Assembly (NCBI RefSeq): GCF_037543845.1
Contig: NZ_JBBIFX010000003.1
Coordinates: forward strand, 372,001 to 436,000
Reading direction: 5' to 3'
DNA from: Gymnodinialimonas ulvae
Lineage (GTDB): Bacteria; Pseudomonadota; Alphaproteobacteria; Rhodobacterales; Rhodobacteraceae
Length of the DNA stretch: 64,000 nucleotides
Of the stretch, positions 23,491-33,272 are shown in pieces. The translations under genes were made by a program, and so were the position numbers. The notes beneath the pieces were generated by a model that saw nothing but the letters and a program-made list of their open reading frames with translations, did no database searches and had not been told where the DNA came from. Each line of letters begins with the position of its first letter. Position 1 is the first letter of the stretch.

Positions 23491-25188
23491 TCACTCTTCC
23501 TCCAGCGCCCCGACGCCACCTTCCTCTTCGAGGACATCGTACAGTCCGACCTCCAACTTGCGCCGGATCCGGTCCAATTCGTCCGTGTCATCGGGATCAA
23601 AGCTCAGCGCCCGATGCCATTGGAACTCCGCCTCACGGTAGCGTCCAACCATCCAATAGACGTCGCCCAGATGATCGTTGAGAATCCAATCGTTGGGCTC
23701 AAGCTCCACCGCCCGCTCCATCGGCGCGACCGCCTCGTCAAACCGGCCAAGCCGGTAATAGACCCACCCAAGGCTGTCCACGATATAGCCGCTTTCGGGC
23801 CGCGCCGCGACGGCCCGCTGAATCATATCCAGCGCTTCATCGAAGTTCCGGCGCTGCTCGACCAGAGAATAACCAAGGTAGTTCAAGACGTTGGGCTGTT
23901 CAGGGTTCAACTCCAACGCACGTCGGAAATCCGCCTCGGCAGGGGGCCAATCGTCCAGCTGATGGTAACAGATGGCGCGCGCGTAGTGGATGAACCAATA
24001 CCGTGGCAGATCCGCGTCGACGAGCGTCAGCACCGCGCTATAGGCCTCGATCGCCTCCGCGAACATCTCGTTGCGGCGAAGCACATCGGCATAGGCCGCC
24101 TGAAGCGAGGCCAGTTCCGGGCGTGCCTCGACCAGCGCCGAAAGCGTGCTGATCGCCTCCTCGCTGCGGCCCATGTCTTCCAGGGCATTGGCCCGCGCCA
24201 TCTGCGCCTCGATGTAGTTTGGATCGCCCTCCGGCACCGAGGCCAGCGTGGTCGCCGCAAGATGAACCTGCCCCTCTTCGCTCATCAACTCGCCCGCCAG
24301 AAGCGCCGCGTCGGTATGCGTCGGATCAATCCCACGCGCGGCCTGCGTCATCAACAGCGGCAGCGTTCGGTTCCGATCCCCCGACAAAAGCTGCGCAACG
24401 GTGAAAAACACCTCCGCCACGCCCTCCTGCGCGGTGATAACGAAATCATACGGCGTCTCGGCGCCACTGCCGATCTCGGCCTGCAACGCCAGAAGCCCGG
24501 GGTCCGGCACCGCCTGAGTGTAGCCGTCCAGCAAGTCCAGGGCCTCGCCCCGCATGTCGAGCTGCACCATGATCTGCGCCCGCGCGCGCACCACGCGTTC
24601 GGTGTTGGTGATCTCGACCCCGGTCTCGCCCGACAGGATCTGATGCGCGGCCTCGAAATCGCCAACCGCCGCCCGCGCCAGCGCCAGGTGCAGCGCGGCC
24701 AATTCCTCCAATCCCCGCTCGCTGGCCAGCGCCTCGAACGTCTCAACCGCCCCGGACATATCTCCTTGTCCAAAGACCAACCACGCGCGCGTCAGCTCAT
24801 CGGCCAACGGTCCGGGGCCGTTGTCAGCCTCGATCATCGCAATCGCCTCGGGAAGCTGATCCTGCGCCACATGCCGCACAAACGCGACCAGCGCGATCAA
24901 CTCCTGCCCATCCGCCCCCGCAGGCAGATCGGCGGCGATTTCAGCCGCCTCTTCCCATTCCGCCAGCGCCGCATGGGCAAAGACGGCATTGGAAATCAAG
25001 AAGCCATTGGCGGGATCATATTCAATCGCACGGTCGAAATACCGCGCCGCTTCTTCGTGATTGCCCGCCATCGCCGCTGACCGCGCCGCAAGATACGAAC
25101 CCGCCAGACCATCCGCGGCCACGGACGAAGGTGTCCCGGCAGTCCCGGCCAGAACGGCAAGGACAGACAGGGTGTGTTTCAAGGCCAT
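23491..25188 (-). CDS. Exported TPR-repeat protein
   Basis: A 565-residue protein with an N-terminal signal peptide (MALKHTLSVLAVLAGTAGTPSSVAA) and a long series of tetratricopeptide repeats. TPR signatures such as YLAARSAAMAGNHEEAARYFDRAI, YSAVLTLVDADLPRYWFIHYARAIC and GWVYYRLGRFDEAVAPMERAVELEP are clear, most densely in the last third. It probably acts as an envelope scaffold. The start at 25188 is preferred over 25260 because GGGAGAG precedes it. It shares a transcription unit with ispE. Confidence 0.88.
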   Translation of the reverse strand: MALKHTLSVLAVLAGTAGTPSSVAADGLAGSYLAARSAAMAGNHEEAARYFDRAIEYDPANGFLISNAVFAHAALAEWEEAAEIAADLPAGADGQELIALVAFVRHVAQDQLPEAIAMIEADNGPGPLADELTRAWLVFGQGDMSGAVETFEALASERGLEELAALHLALARAAVGDFEAAHQILSGETGVEITNTERVVRARAQIMVQLDMRGEALDLLDGYTQAVPDPGLLALQAEIGSGAETPYDFVITAQEGVAEVFFTVAQLLSGDRNRTLPLLMTQAARGIDPTHTDAALLAGELMSEEGQVHLAATTLASVPEGDPNYIEAQMARANALEDMGRSEEAISTLSALVEARPELASLQAAYADVLRRNEMFAEAIEAYSAVLTLVDADLPRYWFIHYARAICYHQLDDWPPAEADFRRALELNPEQPNVLNYLGYSLVEQRRNFDEALDMIQRAVAARPESGYIVDSLGWVYYRLGRFDEAVAPMERAVELEPNDWILNDHLGDVYWMVGRYREAEFQWHRALSFDPDDTDELDRIRRKLEVGLYDVLEEEGGVGALEEE

Positions 25189-25308
25189 GGCAAGTGCTCT
25201 CCCGTTGCGCGCAGCATCGCGCAAAAGACTAGGCCGCACCCGGGCGAAGGGCAATCGCACCGACCTGACTTCTGCGTCAACACCCGGCCCGCCGGGGCCA
25301 CGACACCG

Positions 25309-26958
25309 TCACATGTTCGGATAATTCGGCCCGTCGCCCCCCTGCGGCAGGGTCCAGTTGATATTCTGGCTCGGGTCCTTGATGTCGCAAGTCTTGCAAT
25401 GCACGCAGTTTTGGAAATTGATCTGGAACCGCGGGTCCTTGCCCGCCTCCTCAACCACCTCATACACCCCCGCCGGGCAATAGCGCTGCGCCGGCTCCGC
25501 GTATTCGGGCAGGTTCACCGCAATCGGAATGCTCGGGTCCTTCAGCTTCAAATGCGCGGGCTGGCTTTCCTCGTGATTGGTGAACGAATAGGCCACATTG
25601 GTCAGCCGGTCGAAGCTCAACACGCCATCGGGCTTGGGATACTCAATCGGGTTCCACCGCGCCGCCTTCATCGTGGCATCGGCGTCGGATTTGCCGTGCT
25701 CCTTGGTGCCAAAAACCGAGAACCCGATGGTGTTCGTCCACATGTCGAACCCGCCCAGACCCAGCGCGCCAAGCACACCATTGCCCGACTGGATCGGCTT
25801 CACATTGCGCACCTTGTAAAGGTCCTGTCCCACCGGCCCCTCGCGCAACGCGGTGTTGTATTCGGTCAATTCGTCCGACGCACGGCCCTCCCCAATCGCC
25901 GCATGCACCGCCTCGGCCGCCGCGATCCCCGACAGCATCGCATTATGATTGCCCTTGATGCGCGGCACATTCACCAGGCCCACCGAACATCCCAACAATG
26001 CCCCGCCAGGGAAGCACGCCTTCGGCATCGACTGCCAACCGCCCTGCGCAATCGCCCGCGCGCCATAAGCCACGCGTTTGCCGCCCTCCAGAAGCTTCGC
26101 AATCATCGGATGATGCTTGAACCGCTGGAACTCCATGTAGGGATACACATGCGGGTTCTTGTAATTCAGCGCCGTCACCAGCCCGATGAACACCTGATTG
26201 TTCTCGGCATGATACACAAACGACCCACCTGCGGCGTTTTTGCCAAGTGGCCAGCCCAGCGAATGAAACACCGACCCTTCGCTGTGCTTATCCGGGTCAA
26301 TCTCCCAGATTTCCTTCATCCCGAGGCCGAATTTCTGCGGCTCGCTGTCGGCGTCAAGGCTGAACTTTTCGATCACCTCTTTCGACAGGCTCCCGCGCAC
26401 GCCTTCGCTCAGGAACACGTATTTGCCGTGCAACTCCATGCCCGGCTCCGTGCCCTCGCCATAGGATCCATCCGGCTCCAACCCGAAAATGCCGACCACC
26501 ACGCCCTTCACTTCGCCGCTCTCACCATAGACCAGCTCCGAGCACGCCATGCCCGGGAAAATCTCAACGCCCATCTCTTCGGCCTGCTCCGCCATCCAGC
26601 GGCAGACATTGCCCATCGAGACGATGTAATTGCCGTGGTTGTTCATCAGCGGCGGCATCGGGAAGTTGGGGATACGCAGGCCACCGGCCTCTCCCAGTAT
26701 GTAGAACTTGTCGTCCTTCACCGGCACGTTGAGCGGCGCGCCCTTGGCTTTCCAGTCGGGGATCAACGTGTCGAGGCCAACCGGGTCGAGAACCGCACCC
26801 GACAGGATATGCGCCCCCACCTCGGATCCCTTTTCCAGCACCACAACGTTCAGATCCGCGTCCAGCTGTTTGAGCCGGATCGCCGCGGACAACCCCGCAG
26901 GTCCCGCGCCCACGATGACCACGTCATATTCCATGCTTTCGCGTTCGATCTCGGACAT
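25309..26958 (-). CDS. Electron transfer flavoprotein-ubiquinone oxidoreductase
   Basis: ETF-QO passes electrons from fatty- and amino-acid dehydrogenases via ETF to ubiquinone. The 549-residue protein has the FAD motif VVIVGAGPAGLSAAIRL near the start and a 4Fe-4S cluster near the end (RYCPAGVYEV, then NCVHCKTCDIKDP). EGVRGSLSKEVI and FPGGALLGCSVG are family motifs. GGAG lies just before the ATG at 26958. A 10-base palindrome, ATTGTACAAT, lies 34 bases upstream of the start. Confidence 0.96.
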   Translation of the reverse strand: MSEIERESMEYDVVIVGAGPAGLSAAIRLKQLDADLNVVVLEKGSEVGAHILSGAVLDPVGLDTLIPDWKAKGAPLNVPVKDDKFYILGEAGGLRIPNFPMPPLMNNHGNYIVSMGNVCRWMAEQAEEMGVEIFPGMACSELVYGESGEVKGVVVGIFGLEPDGSYGEGTEPGMELHGKYVFLSEGVRGSLSKEVIEKFSLDADSEPQKFGLGMKEIWEIDPDKHSEGSVFHSLGWPLGKNAAGGSFVYHAENNQVFIGLVTALNYKNPHVYPYMEFQRFKHHPMIAKLLEGGKRVAYGARAIAQGGWQSMPKACFPGGALLGCSVGLVNVPRIKGNHNAMLSGIAAAEAVHAAIGEGRASDELTEYNTALREGPVGQDLYKVRNVKPIQSGNGVLGALGLGGFDMWTNTIGFSVFGTKEHGKSDADATMKAARWNPIEYPKPDGVLSFDRLTNVAYSFTNHEESQPAHLKLKDPSIPIAVNLPEYAEPAQRYCPAGVYEVVEEAGKDPRFQINFQNCVHCKTCDIKDPSQNINWTLPQGGDGPNYPNM

Positions 26959-27147
26959 GTCTCCGGTCCCTCTCAAGCTGTCATCGGGTCCATTGTACAA
27001 TTGGCCCGGAAATGGCGTCCGGCGAGAGGTAGCGCGCAGGTGACGCAGGCGTCAATTGTGACGCCGCATCATTTTCATCTGCTGCGCGGCATGGACGCTG
27101 CGGCCCGGCGGCGCTACCTGCGAACATGACGCTGATCGGAGGGCCCC

Positions 27148-27459
27148 ATGCTGCGCATCATCTACGCCATCGTTTTCCTCGCCGGGATCTACTACCCGTG
27201 GCGGCATTTCTACGCCTGGTTCAACGAACACGGCTGGGATCTCGGGCCGATGATCGACGCGTGGTATGTAAACGAGGCGACCACCGGCTTGACCTGGGAT
27301 CTGACCATTGCGGCAATCGCGCTGATGATCTGGGTCGCCGTCGAAGTCATCCAGCGCCGCGACTTTTGGTTCCTTCTGGTGGTGCCCGCAACCTTCGGGA
27401 TCGGCGTGTCGGCGGGCCTTCCGTTGGCGCTCTTCCTGATGGCCCGCCGCGCCGCATGA
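27148..27459 (+). CDS. DUF2834-like small membrane protein
   Basis: A 103-residue membrane protein with three hydrophobic segments (about residues 3-18, 49-67 and 75-97). YYPWRHFYAWFNEHGWDLG and the pattern around W and N are like DUF2834 proteins. Function unknown. It sits between ETF-QO (divergent) and lysA. Confidence 0.7.
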   Translation: MLRIIYAIVFLAGIYYPWRHFYAWFNEHGWDLGPMIDAWYVNEATTGLTWDLTIAAIALMIWVAVEVIQRRDFWFLLVVPATFGIGVSAGLPLALFLMARRAA

Positions 27460-27568
27460 TTGCGTTCAGATGCACGCAAATCCGTTCTTCCGATCGCATC
27501 TTCGGGGCCTTTGAACGTGTCGGAATCAATGCTAGGTGCCCGCGAAGACGGTGAAAAGGCGCGATCGG

Positions 27569-28834
27569 ATGGACCATTTTCTCTACAAAAACGGTGTCTT
27601 GCATGCCGAAGATGTGCCCCTGACCGATATCGCGGCCAGCGTCGGCACGCCCTTCTATGTCTATTCCACCGCCACTCTGACCCGTCATTTCGACGTTTTC
27701 ACCGAGGCTCTTTCCGGCCTTGATCACCTCATCTGCTACGCGATGAAAAGCAATTCCAATCAAGCGGTTATTGCCCATATGGCGTCGCTTGGGGCCGGTA
27801 TGGACGTGGTGTCGGGCGGTGAATATCTGCGTGCCAAGGCCGCCGGTGTGCCAGGCGAGCGGATCGTGTTTTCGGGCGTCGGAAAGACCGCCGAAGAAAT
27901 GCGCCTCGCGCTCGGTGGCGGCATCCGGCAGTTCAATGTCGAATCCGAGCCCGAGATGGAACGGCTTAGCCAAGTAGCTGGAAGCATGGGGAAAATTGCA
28001 TCCATCACCATCCGCGTGAACCCCGACGTCGATGCCAAGACGCATGAAAAGATTTCCACCGGCCGCAAGGAGGACAAGTTCGGCATCCCCATCGCCCGCG
28101 CACGCGAGGTCTATGCCCATGCCGCGACCCTCCCCGGCCTCAAGGTGATCGGCATCGACGTCCACATCGGAAGTCAGCTCACTGACCTAGAACCGTTTGA
28201 AATTGCTTACACAAAAGTCGCCGAACTCACCCATCAACTGCGCGCGGACGGCCACGAAATCACCCGTCTCGACCTTGGTGGCGGGCTTGGTATTCCCTAC
28301 GAACGCTCCAACTCCGCCCCGCCCTTGCCGCTCGAATATGGCGAAGTCATCAAGCGCACCGTTGGCGATCTGGGCTGCGAGATCGAGATCGAGCCGGGGC
28401 GCCTGATCTCCGGCAACGCGGGTCTTCTCGTCGCCGCGACAATCTACGTAAAGCACGGAGAAGACAGGGATTTTCTGATCCTCGACGCGGCGATGAATGA
28501 CCTGATCCGGCCCGCGATGTACGGCGCCTGGCATGATATCGTCCCGGTGATCGAGCCCGCCCCCGGCGCCGAGCAGACGCCTTATGACATCGTCGGCCCG
28601 GTCTGTGAAAGCGGCGACACCTTCGCCAAACAGCGTAACCTGCCGGAATTGCAGGAAAATGATCTGATCGCTTTCCGCTCCGCCGGGGCCTACGGCGCGG
28701 TGATGAGCAGTGAGTACAACTCCCGCCCCCTGATCCCCGAGATCCTCGTGAACGGTGATCAATTCGCCGTCATCCGCGCGCGTCCATCGTTTGACGACAT
28801 GATAAACCGCGATACTATTCCGACATGGGCCTGA
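27569..28834 (+). CDS. lysA: Diaminopimelate decarboxylase
   Basis: LysA makes lysine from meso-diaminopimelate with PLP. The PLP lysine is in CYAMKSNSNQAV, the HIGSQL and GGGLGIPYE motifs bind phosphate, and the specificity region PVCESGDTFAKQR holds the catalytic Cys. Length, 421 residues, is typical. A GTG upstream at 27536 is less likely than the ATG at 27569. In many Alphaproteobacteria argH, a small lipoprotein gene and lysA lie together; here argH is 14 kb away. Confidence 0.96.
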   Translation: MDHFLYKNGVLHAEDVPLTDIAASVGTPFYVYSTATLTRHFDVFTEALSGLDHLICYAMKSNSNQAVIAHMASLGAGMDVVSGGEYLRAKAAGVPGERIVFSGVGKTAEEMRLALGGGIRQFNVESEPEMERLSQVAGSMGKIASITIRVNPDVDAKTHEKISTGRKEDKFGIPIARAREVYAHAATLPGLKVIGIDVHIGSQLTDLEPFEIAYTKVAELTHQLRADGHEITRLDLGGGLGIPYERSNSAPPLPLEYGEVIKRTVGDLGCEIEIEPGRLISGNAGLLVAATIYVKHGEDRDFLILDAAMNDLIRPAMYGAWHDIVPVIEPAPGAEQTPYDIVGPVCESGDTFAKQRNLPELQENDLIAFRSAGAYGAVMSSEYNSRPLIPEILVNGDQFAVIRARPSFDDMINRDTIPTWA

Positions 28835-28865
28835 CGCCCGCCGGGCCCTGCCCGAGAAGGGGATC

Positions 28866-31415
28866 ATGACCAAGCGCGACCCAAAGACCTCCGCCTTCCA
28901 ACACCTGATCTGGCCGTTGCGCCTGACACGTTTGGGCATGGTGGCAGAACGCGCGGTGCGGGCCTTCTGGCCGGTCTGGACCTTGATATTCATCGTGCTC
29001 GCGGCCGCAGCCTTCGGCGCAGGCAGCCTGCTTCCCGCGACATGGCTCTGGCCGGTTGCAGGCGGTATTGGACTGATAACGCTTGGGTTTTTTGTGCGCG
29101 GGCTCCGTCTCTATCGGCACCCCTCACGCGATGACGCCATCGCGCGGTTGGATGCCACCATGCCGGGGCGTCCGATTACAAGCCTGATGGACACGCCCGC
29201 TGTCGGCGGCACGGATCCGGCCAGCCGCTCGGTATGGGCCACGCATGTGCGGCGCATGGCAGAGCGCGCTGCGACGGCACGCGCGCCCGAGCCGGACCTC
29301 CGCCTGTCGGCGCGCGATCCTTACGCTTTGCGCTACATTGGCGCGACCGCCCTTGCGATGGCGCTTCTCTTTGGCGCGTTCAGCCGTGTCGGCGAAGTGG
29401 GCGATGTTCCGCTTGGAGCAGGTCCCGCAACGGCGTCCTCCGGCCCAAGCTGGGAAGGTTGGGTCGAACCGCCGCTCTACACCGGCCTCCCGTCGCTTTA
29501 CCTCAATGAAATCACCGCCGATGGCTTCGAAGCCCCGCTCGGTTCGGAAATCACGCTGCGTGCATACGGCGCACCGGGCGCGATCACCCTGCGCACCGAC
29601 GTCGGCCCCATGCCAGACCCCGACCCGGACGCCTACGCCCAGACCGTCGTTATGGAACAGGGCGGCATTCTCGCCGTCGACGGCCCAGGCGGGCGCGAAT
29701 GGCTGGTCTCGGTCCGGCCCGATCAACCGCCGAGTGTTGCCCTTGAAGGTGAGGTCGAAGGCGAGCCGCCCGGGGCAATGGAATTCAGCTTCACCGCCAG
29801 CGATGACTACGGAGTCCGGTCCGGTACCGCGACGATCCGCCTGAACCTCGACGCCGTTGATCGGCGATTTGGCCTGATCCCAGATCCGGAACCGCGCGAA
29901 CCCGTCGTGCTGGACCTGCCGATGCCATTTCGCGGCAACCGGGACGCCTTCACCGAAGTCGTCCTTGAAGACCTGAGCGAGCATCCCTTCGCCAACCTAC
30001 CCATCACCTTGACGCTGACCGTGACCGATGACGCGGGCCAAATCGCCACCGTTCGCTATGACGTGGACCGCCTGCCCGGGCAGCGGTTCTTCGATCCGAT
30101 GGCCAATGCGCTGATCGAAATGCGTCGCGATATCCTGTGGAATCGGGCCAACGCCGACCGCAGCGCGCGTCTGCTGCGCGCCATGACGCATCTGCCGGAA
30201 CCGGGTTTGCCCGAAGCCGTCTACCTTTCCCTCCGATCGGCCATCCAAAGACTGGAAAGCGCCGTCGATCTCGTGTCGCTTGAGGTGCAGGAGGACGTGG
30301 CAGAGATCCTGTGGGAGGCCGCGCTTGAGTTGGAATTCGGCGACTTGGACAACGCTTTGGAGCGCTTGCGCCGCGCGCAGGAGCGCCTCGCCGAAGGAAT
30401 GCGCCAAGGCGCCAGCGACGAGGAAATCGCCGAGTTGATGCAGGAAATGCGCGAGGCGATGGACGATTACATGCAGGAACTCGCCGACAACACGGAGTTT
30501 GGCGACGACACCGACCAGCCTGATCAAGGCGACGGAGAACGCATGGAAATGTCCTCGGCCGACCTCGACGAAATGCTGGAGCGCATTCAGGAGCTGATGG
30601 AAGAAGGTCGCATGGCCGAAGCCATGGAATTGCTGGAACAGCTGCAGCAGCTTCTGGAGAACATGGAAATCACCCAAGGCGGTGAGGGCGGCGACGGGCC
30701 TCAGACCCCCGGGCAAGAGGCCATGGAAGGGCTGCAGGACACGCTGCGCGGCCAACAAAACCTCAGCGATGACAGCTTTCAGGAGCTACAGGATCAGTTC
30801 AACCCGAACCGGCCCGGTCAACAAGGCGAACAGCAAGGCGACGCTCCGCAAGGCAACCAGCAGGGTCAGGATGGCGAAAACCCGGGCCAGGGCCTGGGTG
30901 GGGATGACGAGCAAGGCGCGGGCTCCTTGGCCGAGCGCCAGGAAGAGCTGCGCCGCCAGCTTGAGGAACAGGCACGCCGCCTGCCTGGCACCGGAACCGA
31001 GGCCGGGGACGAAGCGCTCGAACAACTTGACGGCGCAGGTCGGGCGATGGACGAGGCCGCCGAGGCGCTGGAACGCGGCGACATTGCCGAAGCGCTTGAC
31101 CTGCAGTCCGAGGCGATGGAGGCGATCCGCGAGGGCATGACGCAATTGGGCGAGGCCCTGGCACAGGAACAGGGCGCGGAACCCGGTCAGGGTCAGGCCG
31201 AAGGCAACATGGCCGAAAGCCGCCCGTTGCAGGACCCGCTTGGGCGCCAGGCCGGAAACAACGGCGCGTTCGGATCAGACGATGGGTTGGAAGGCAGCGA
31301 AGATGCACGCCGTCGGGCCCGCGAATTGCTGGACCTGCTGCGCGACCGGGCCGCTGAACAGGGTCGGCCTGAGGTGGAGCGTGATTACCTGCGGCGCCTT
31401 CTGGATCAATTCTGA
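28866..31415 (+). CDS. DUF4175 / TIGR02302 membrane protein
   Basis: An 849-residue protein with two or three N-terminal transmembrane helices (about residues 36-80 and 155-180), a middle beta-rich region (FSFTASDDYGVRSGTATIRL, resembling an Ig-like domain), and a long helical C-terminal half that becomes extremely rich in Glu, Gln, Met and Gly (from about residue 480). This matches TIGR02302, usually downstream of lysA. Function is unknown; the layout suggests an envelope protein with a large periplasmic or cytosolic coiled-coil. It is 31 bases from lysA. Confidence 0.9.
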   Translation: MTKRDPKTSAFQHLIWPLRLTRLGMVAERAVRAFWPVWTLIFIVLAAAAFGAGSLLPATWLWPVAGGIGLITLGFFVRGLRLYRHPSRDDAIARLDATMPGRPITSLMDTPAVGGTDPASRSVWATHVRRMAERAATARAPEPDLRLSARDPYALRYIGATALAMALLFGAFSRVGEVGDVPLGAGPATASSGPSWEGWVEPPLYTGLPSLYLNEITADGFEAPLGSEITLRAYGAPGAITLRTDVGPMPDPDPDAYAQTVVMEQGGILAVDGPGGREWLVSVRPDQPPSVALEGEVEGEPPGAMEFSFTASDDYGVRSGTATIRLNLDAVDRRFGLIPDPEPREPVVLDLPMPFRGNRDAFTEVVLEDLSEHPFANLPITLTLTVTDDAGQIATVRYDVDRLPGQRFFDPMANALIEMRRDILWNRANADRSARLLRAMTHLPEPGLPEAVYLSLRSAIQRLESAVDLVSLEVQEDVAEILWEAALELEFGDLDNALERLRRAQERLAEGMRQGASDEEIAELMQEMREAMDDYMQELADNTEFGDDTDQPDQGDGERMEMSSADLDEMLERIQELMEEGRMAEAMELLEQLQQLLENMEITQGGEGGDGPQTPGQEAMEGLQDTLRGQQNLSDDSFQELQDQFNPNRPGQQGEQQGDAPQGNQQGQDGENPGQGLGGDDEQGAGSLAERQEELRRQLEEQARRLPGTGTEAGDEALEQLDGAGRAMDEAAEALERGDIAEALDLQSEAMEAIREGMTQLGEALAQEQGAEPGQGQAEGNMAESRPLQDPLGRQAGNNGAFGSDDGLEGSEDARRRARELLDLLRDRAAEQGRPEVERDYLRRLLDQF

Positions 31416-31421
31416 GACGCG

Positions 31422-32348
31422 CTACTCGCTCGGGCCAGCCGCGCCGCCCGCTAAGGAGCGGGCAAAACCGTCCAGCCAGAATCGCCCGGCATTCACCAAC
31501 TCGACGTAGCGCTCCAGGGCCGGACCCGCCTGCGGTGCGGCTTCGGTGATCTGCTCCGCATAGAGGTAGAGCACCACCGCAAGCGCCACGAGCACCAACG
31601 CGAGAAAGAAGCCGAACCGCCCGCGACCACGACGCCGCGCGCTTTCGACAATCGTATCCACGTCACTGGCGTCATCTTCATCCTCGCTCCGATCACCGGT
31701 GGCGCGCAGGGTCGAATTGATTTCCTCGATGTCGGGCAGCAGGTCACTGCGCGACGGCGTCGGGGTGGGGGCAGCGGCGGCAGCGGCTGCGGTTGCAGCC
31801 AGATCTTCAACCTCGAACGCGTCTTCCGCTTCTTCCAACCCGACCAGACGGCGCGCGCGGTTGCGATCTTCGTTACCGCTCAACGACATTTCTGATTGCG
31901 TCTGTACTGCGGCGGGCTCAGCATTTCCGCGGCGCAGACGTGCTTCGCGCTCCGCTTCCTGACGCAGGATATCGGCAACACCGGCCTCGATCTGACGTCG
32001 CGCAGGGCGGTCGAGCGCATCGTCGCCCGCGTCGGTGCCCATCGCACCGCTTGAACCGCGAATGTCGATTTCTTCCAGCTGCGGTTCCGGATCAGGCTGC
32101 GGGGTCGGCGCTGGGGCGGGGTCTTGTTCCGGCTCAGGCGTATCGTCCACCGGATCAGACCCCTCCATCTCGGGCGCTGCATCCTCTGCCGCGGGCTCCG
32201 CTGGCGCGGGCTCCGGATCAGCCGGGCGAACCCCCGGTTGGAACCACGTGGTAGCACAATTCGAGCATTGCACATCCCGACCAACAGCCGGGATCATGCT
32301 TTCGTCGACTTCATACTTCGCGCTGCAGTTTGGGCACGTCAGTCGCAT
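31422..32348 (-). CDS. MJ0042-type zinc-ribbon membrane protein
   Basis: A 308-residue protein starting with a zinc ribbon: CxxC at C5/C8 and CxxC at C28/C31, the MJ0042/zinc_ribbon_5 motif. A long acidic, proline-rich linker follows (about 40-200), then one transmembrane helix (about 245-265, GFFLALVLVALAVVLYL) and a short periplasmic tail. The N terminus is thus likely cytoplasmic. Comparable proteins lie beside ftsEX in Alphaproteobacteria; the role is unknown. It is divergent from ftsE. Confidence 0.85.
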   Translation of the reverse strand: MRLTCPNCSAKYEVDESMIPAVGRDVQCSNCATTWFQPGVRPADPEPAPAEPAAEDAAPEMEGSDPVDDTPEPEQDPAPAPTPQPDPEPQLEEIDIRGSSGAMGTDAGDDALDRPARRQIEAGVADILRQEAEREARLRRGNAEPAAVQTQSEMSLSGNEDRNRARRLVGLEEAEDAFEVEDLAATAAAAAAAPTPTPSRSDLLPDIEEINSTLRATGDRSEDEDDASDVDTIVESARRRGRGRFGFFLALVLVALAVVLYLYAEQITEAAPQAGPALERYVELVNAGRFWLDGFARSLAGGAAGPSE

Positions 32349-32594
32349 GGTTCACTGCTCTCGTGGTTTGGCCATCCGATTGGCCATGACGGTCCCATAA
32401 CCATGGGGCCGGTTCGGTTGTCTGATACAATGATTAACAATCCCGATAGCTGTTTCCAATCCCTGCCGCGCCCCAAGACTAAGGAAGTTGCATCTGCGCG
32501 CCATATGACGCCGGGCACACGCGGTGCGATTGCAAGTGACCCGCCAAGGGTGCAAGACAGGGCCAACACGAGCGGCGCAGGGGCGCAGGGCCAA

Positions 32595-33272
32595 ATGATC
32601 GAGATGCAGGACGCCGCCTACGGCTATGGGACAGAACCGCTTTTGTCCGATCTTTCTCTGCACCTGGCTCCCGGTTCGTTTCACTTCCTGACTGGGCCAT
32701 CGGGGGCCGGAAAGACCACGTTTCTCAAGCTGTGCTACGCGGAACTTTTGCCGACAGGCGGCAACGTCACCCTTTTCGGCCACACCGCAACCGGGCTCAG
32801 CCGGGACGGCATCGCGGATCTGCGACAAAGGATCGGCGTGGTGCATCAGGATTGCCGGTTCCTTGACCATTTGCCCCTGTCCGAAAACATCGCCCTGCCA
32901 CTCAATGTGACCGGCAAAGCCGGCATGACACAGAAAACCGACCTGACCGAATTGGTCAGCTGGGTCGGCCTGACCGCGCGGGCGGAAGCCTTGCCACCAG
33001 AGCTTTCGGGCGGGGAACGTCAACGCGCCGCGCTCGCCCGTGCGATCATCATGGATCCCGATATGATTCTGGCCGATGAGCCCACGGGCAACGTCGACTG
33101 GGACATGTCACTGCGATTGCTGAACCTGTTGATCGAATTGAATAAATTGGGCAAAACCGTGGTGATCGCAACGCATGATCTGGCCCTTATCCGCGCCGCA
33201 AAACAACGTGTTCAGGCGCGGGTTTTGCGGATTCAGGGCGGCAACGTCACAGCAGCCGGGGCGGATTTATGA
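32595..33272 (+). CDS. ftsE: Cell-division ABC ATPase FtsE
   Basis: A 225-residue ABC ATPase with Walker A (TGPSGAGKTTF), the Q-loop (HQDCRF), signature LSGGERQR, Walker B (MILADEPTGN) and H-loop (ATHDLAL). With FtsX it activates cell-wall amidases at division. The start at 32595 matches family length; an in-frame ATG at 32430 would add an unusual extension. The 3' end overlaps ftsX by ATGA. Confidence 0.95.
   Translation: MIEMQDAAYGYGTEPLLSDLSLHLAPGSFHFLTGPSGAGKTTFLKLCYAELLPTGGNVTLFGHTATGLSRDGIADLRQRIGVVHQDCRFLDHLPLSENIALPLNVTGKAGMTQKTDLTELVSWVGLTARAEALPPELSGGERQRAALARAIIMDPDMILADEPTGNVDWDMSLRLLNLLIELNKLGKTVVIATHDLALIRAAKQRVQARVLRIQGGNVTAAGADL

Noticed and set aside
23440..25080. 546-codon open frame antisense to the TPR gene
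   Set aside because: Repetitive Arg/Gln-rich product from the TPR codon pattern; no ribosome site or known fold.
25174..27129. 651-codon open frame antisense to ETF-QO
   Set aside because: It mirrors the ETF-QO codons on the other strand; composition is Arg/His/Leu-rich without motifs, as expected of GC-rich shadow frames.
32430..32594. N-terminal extension of FtsE from ATG 32430
   Set aside because: The extra 55 residues have no similarity to FtsE and cover the divergent promoter; the 32595 start gives normal length.
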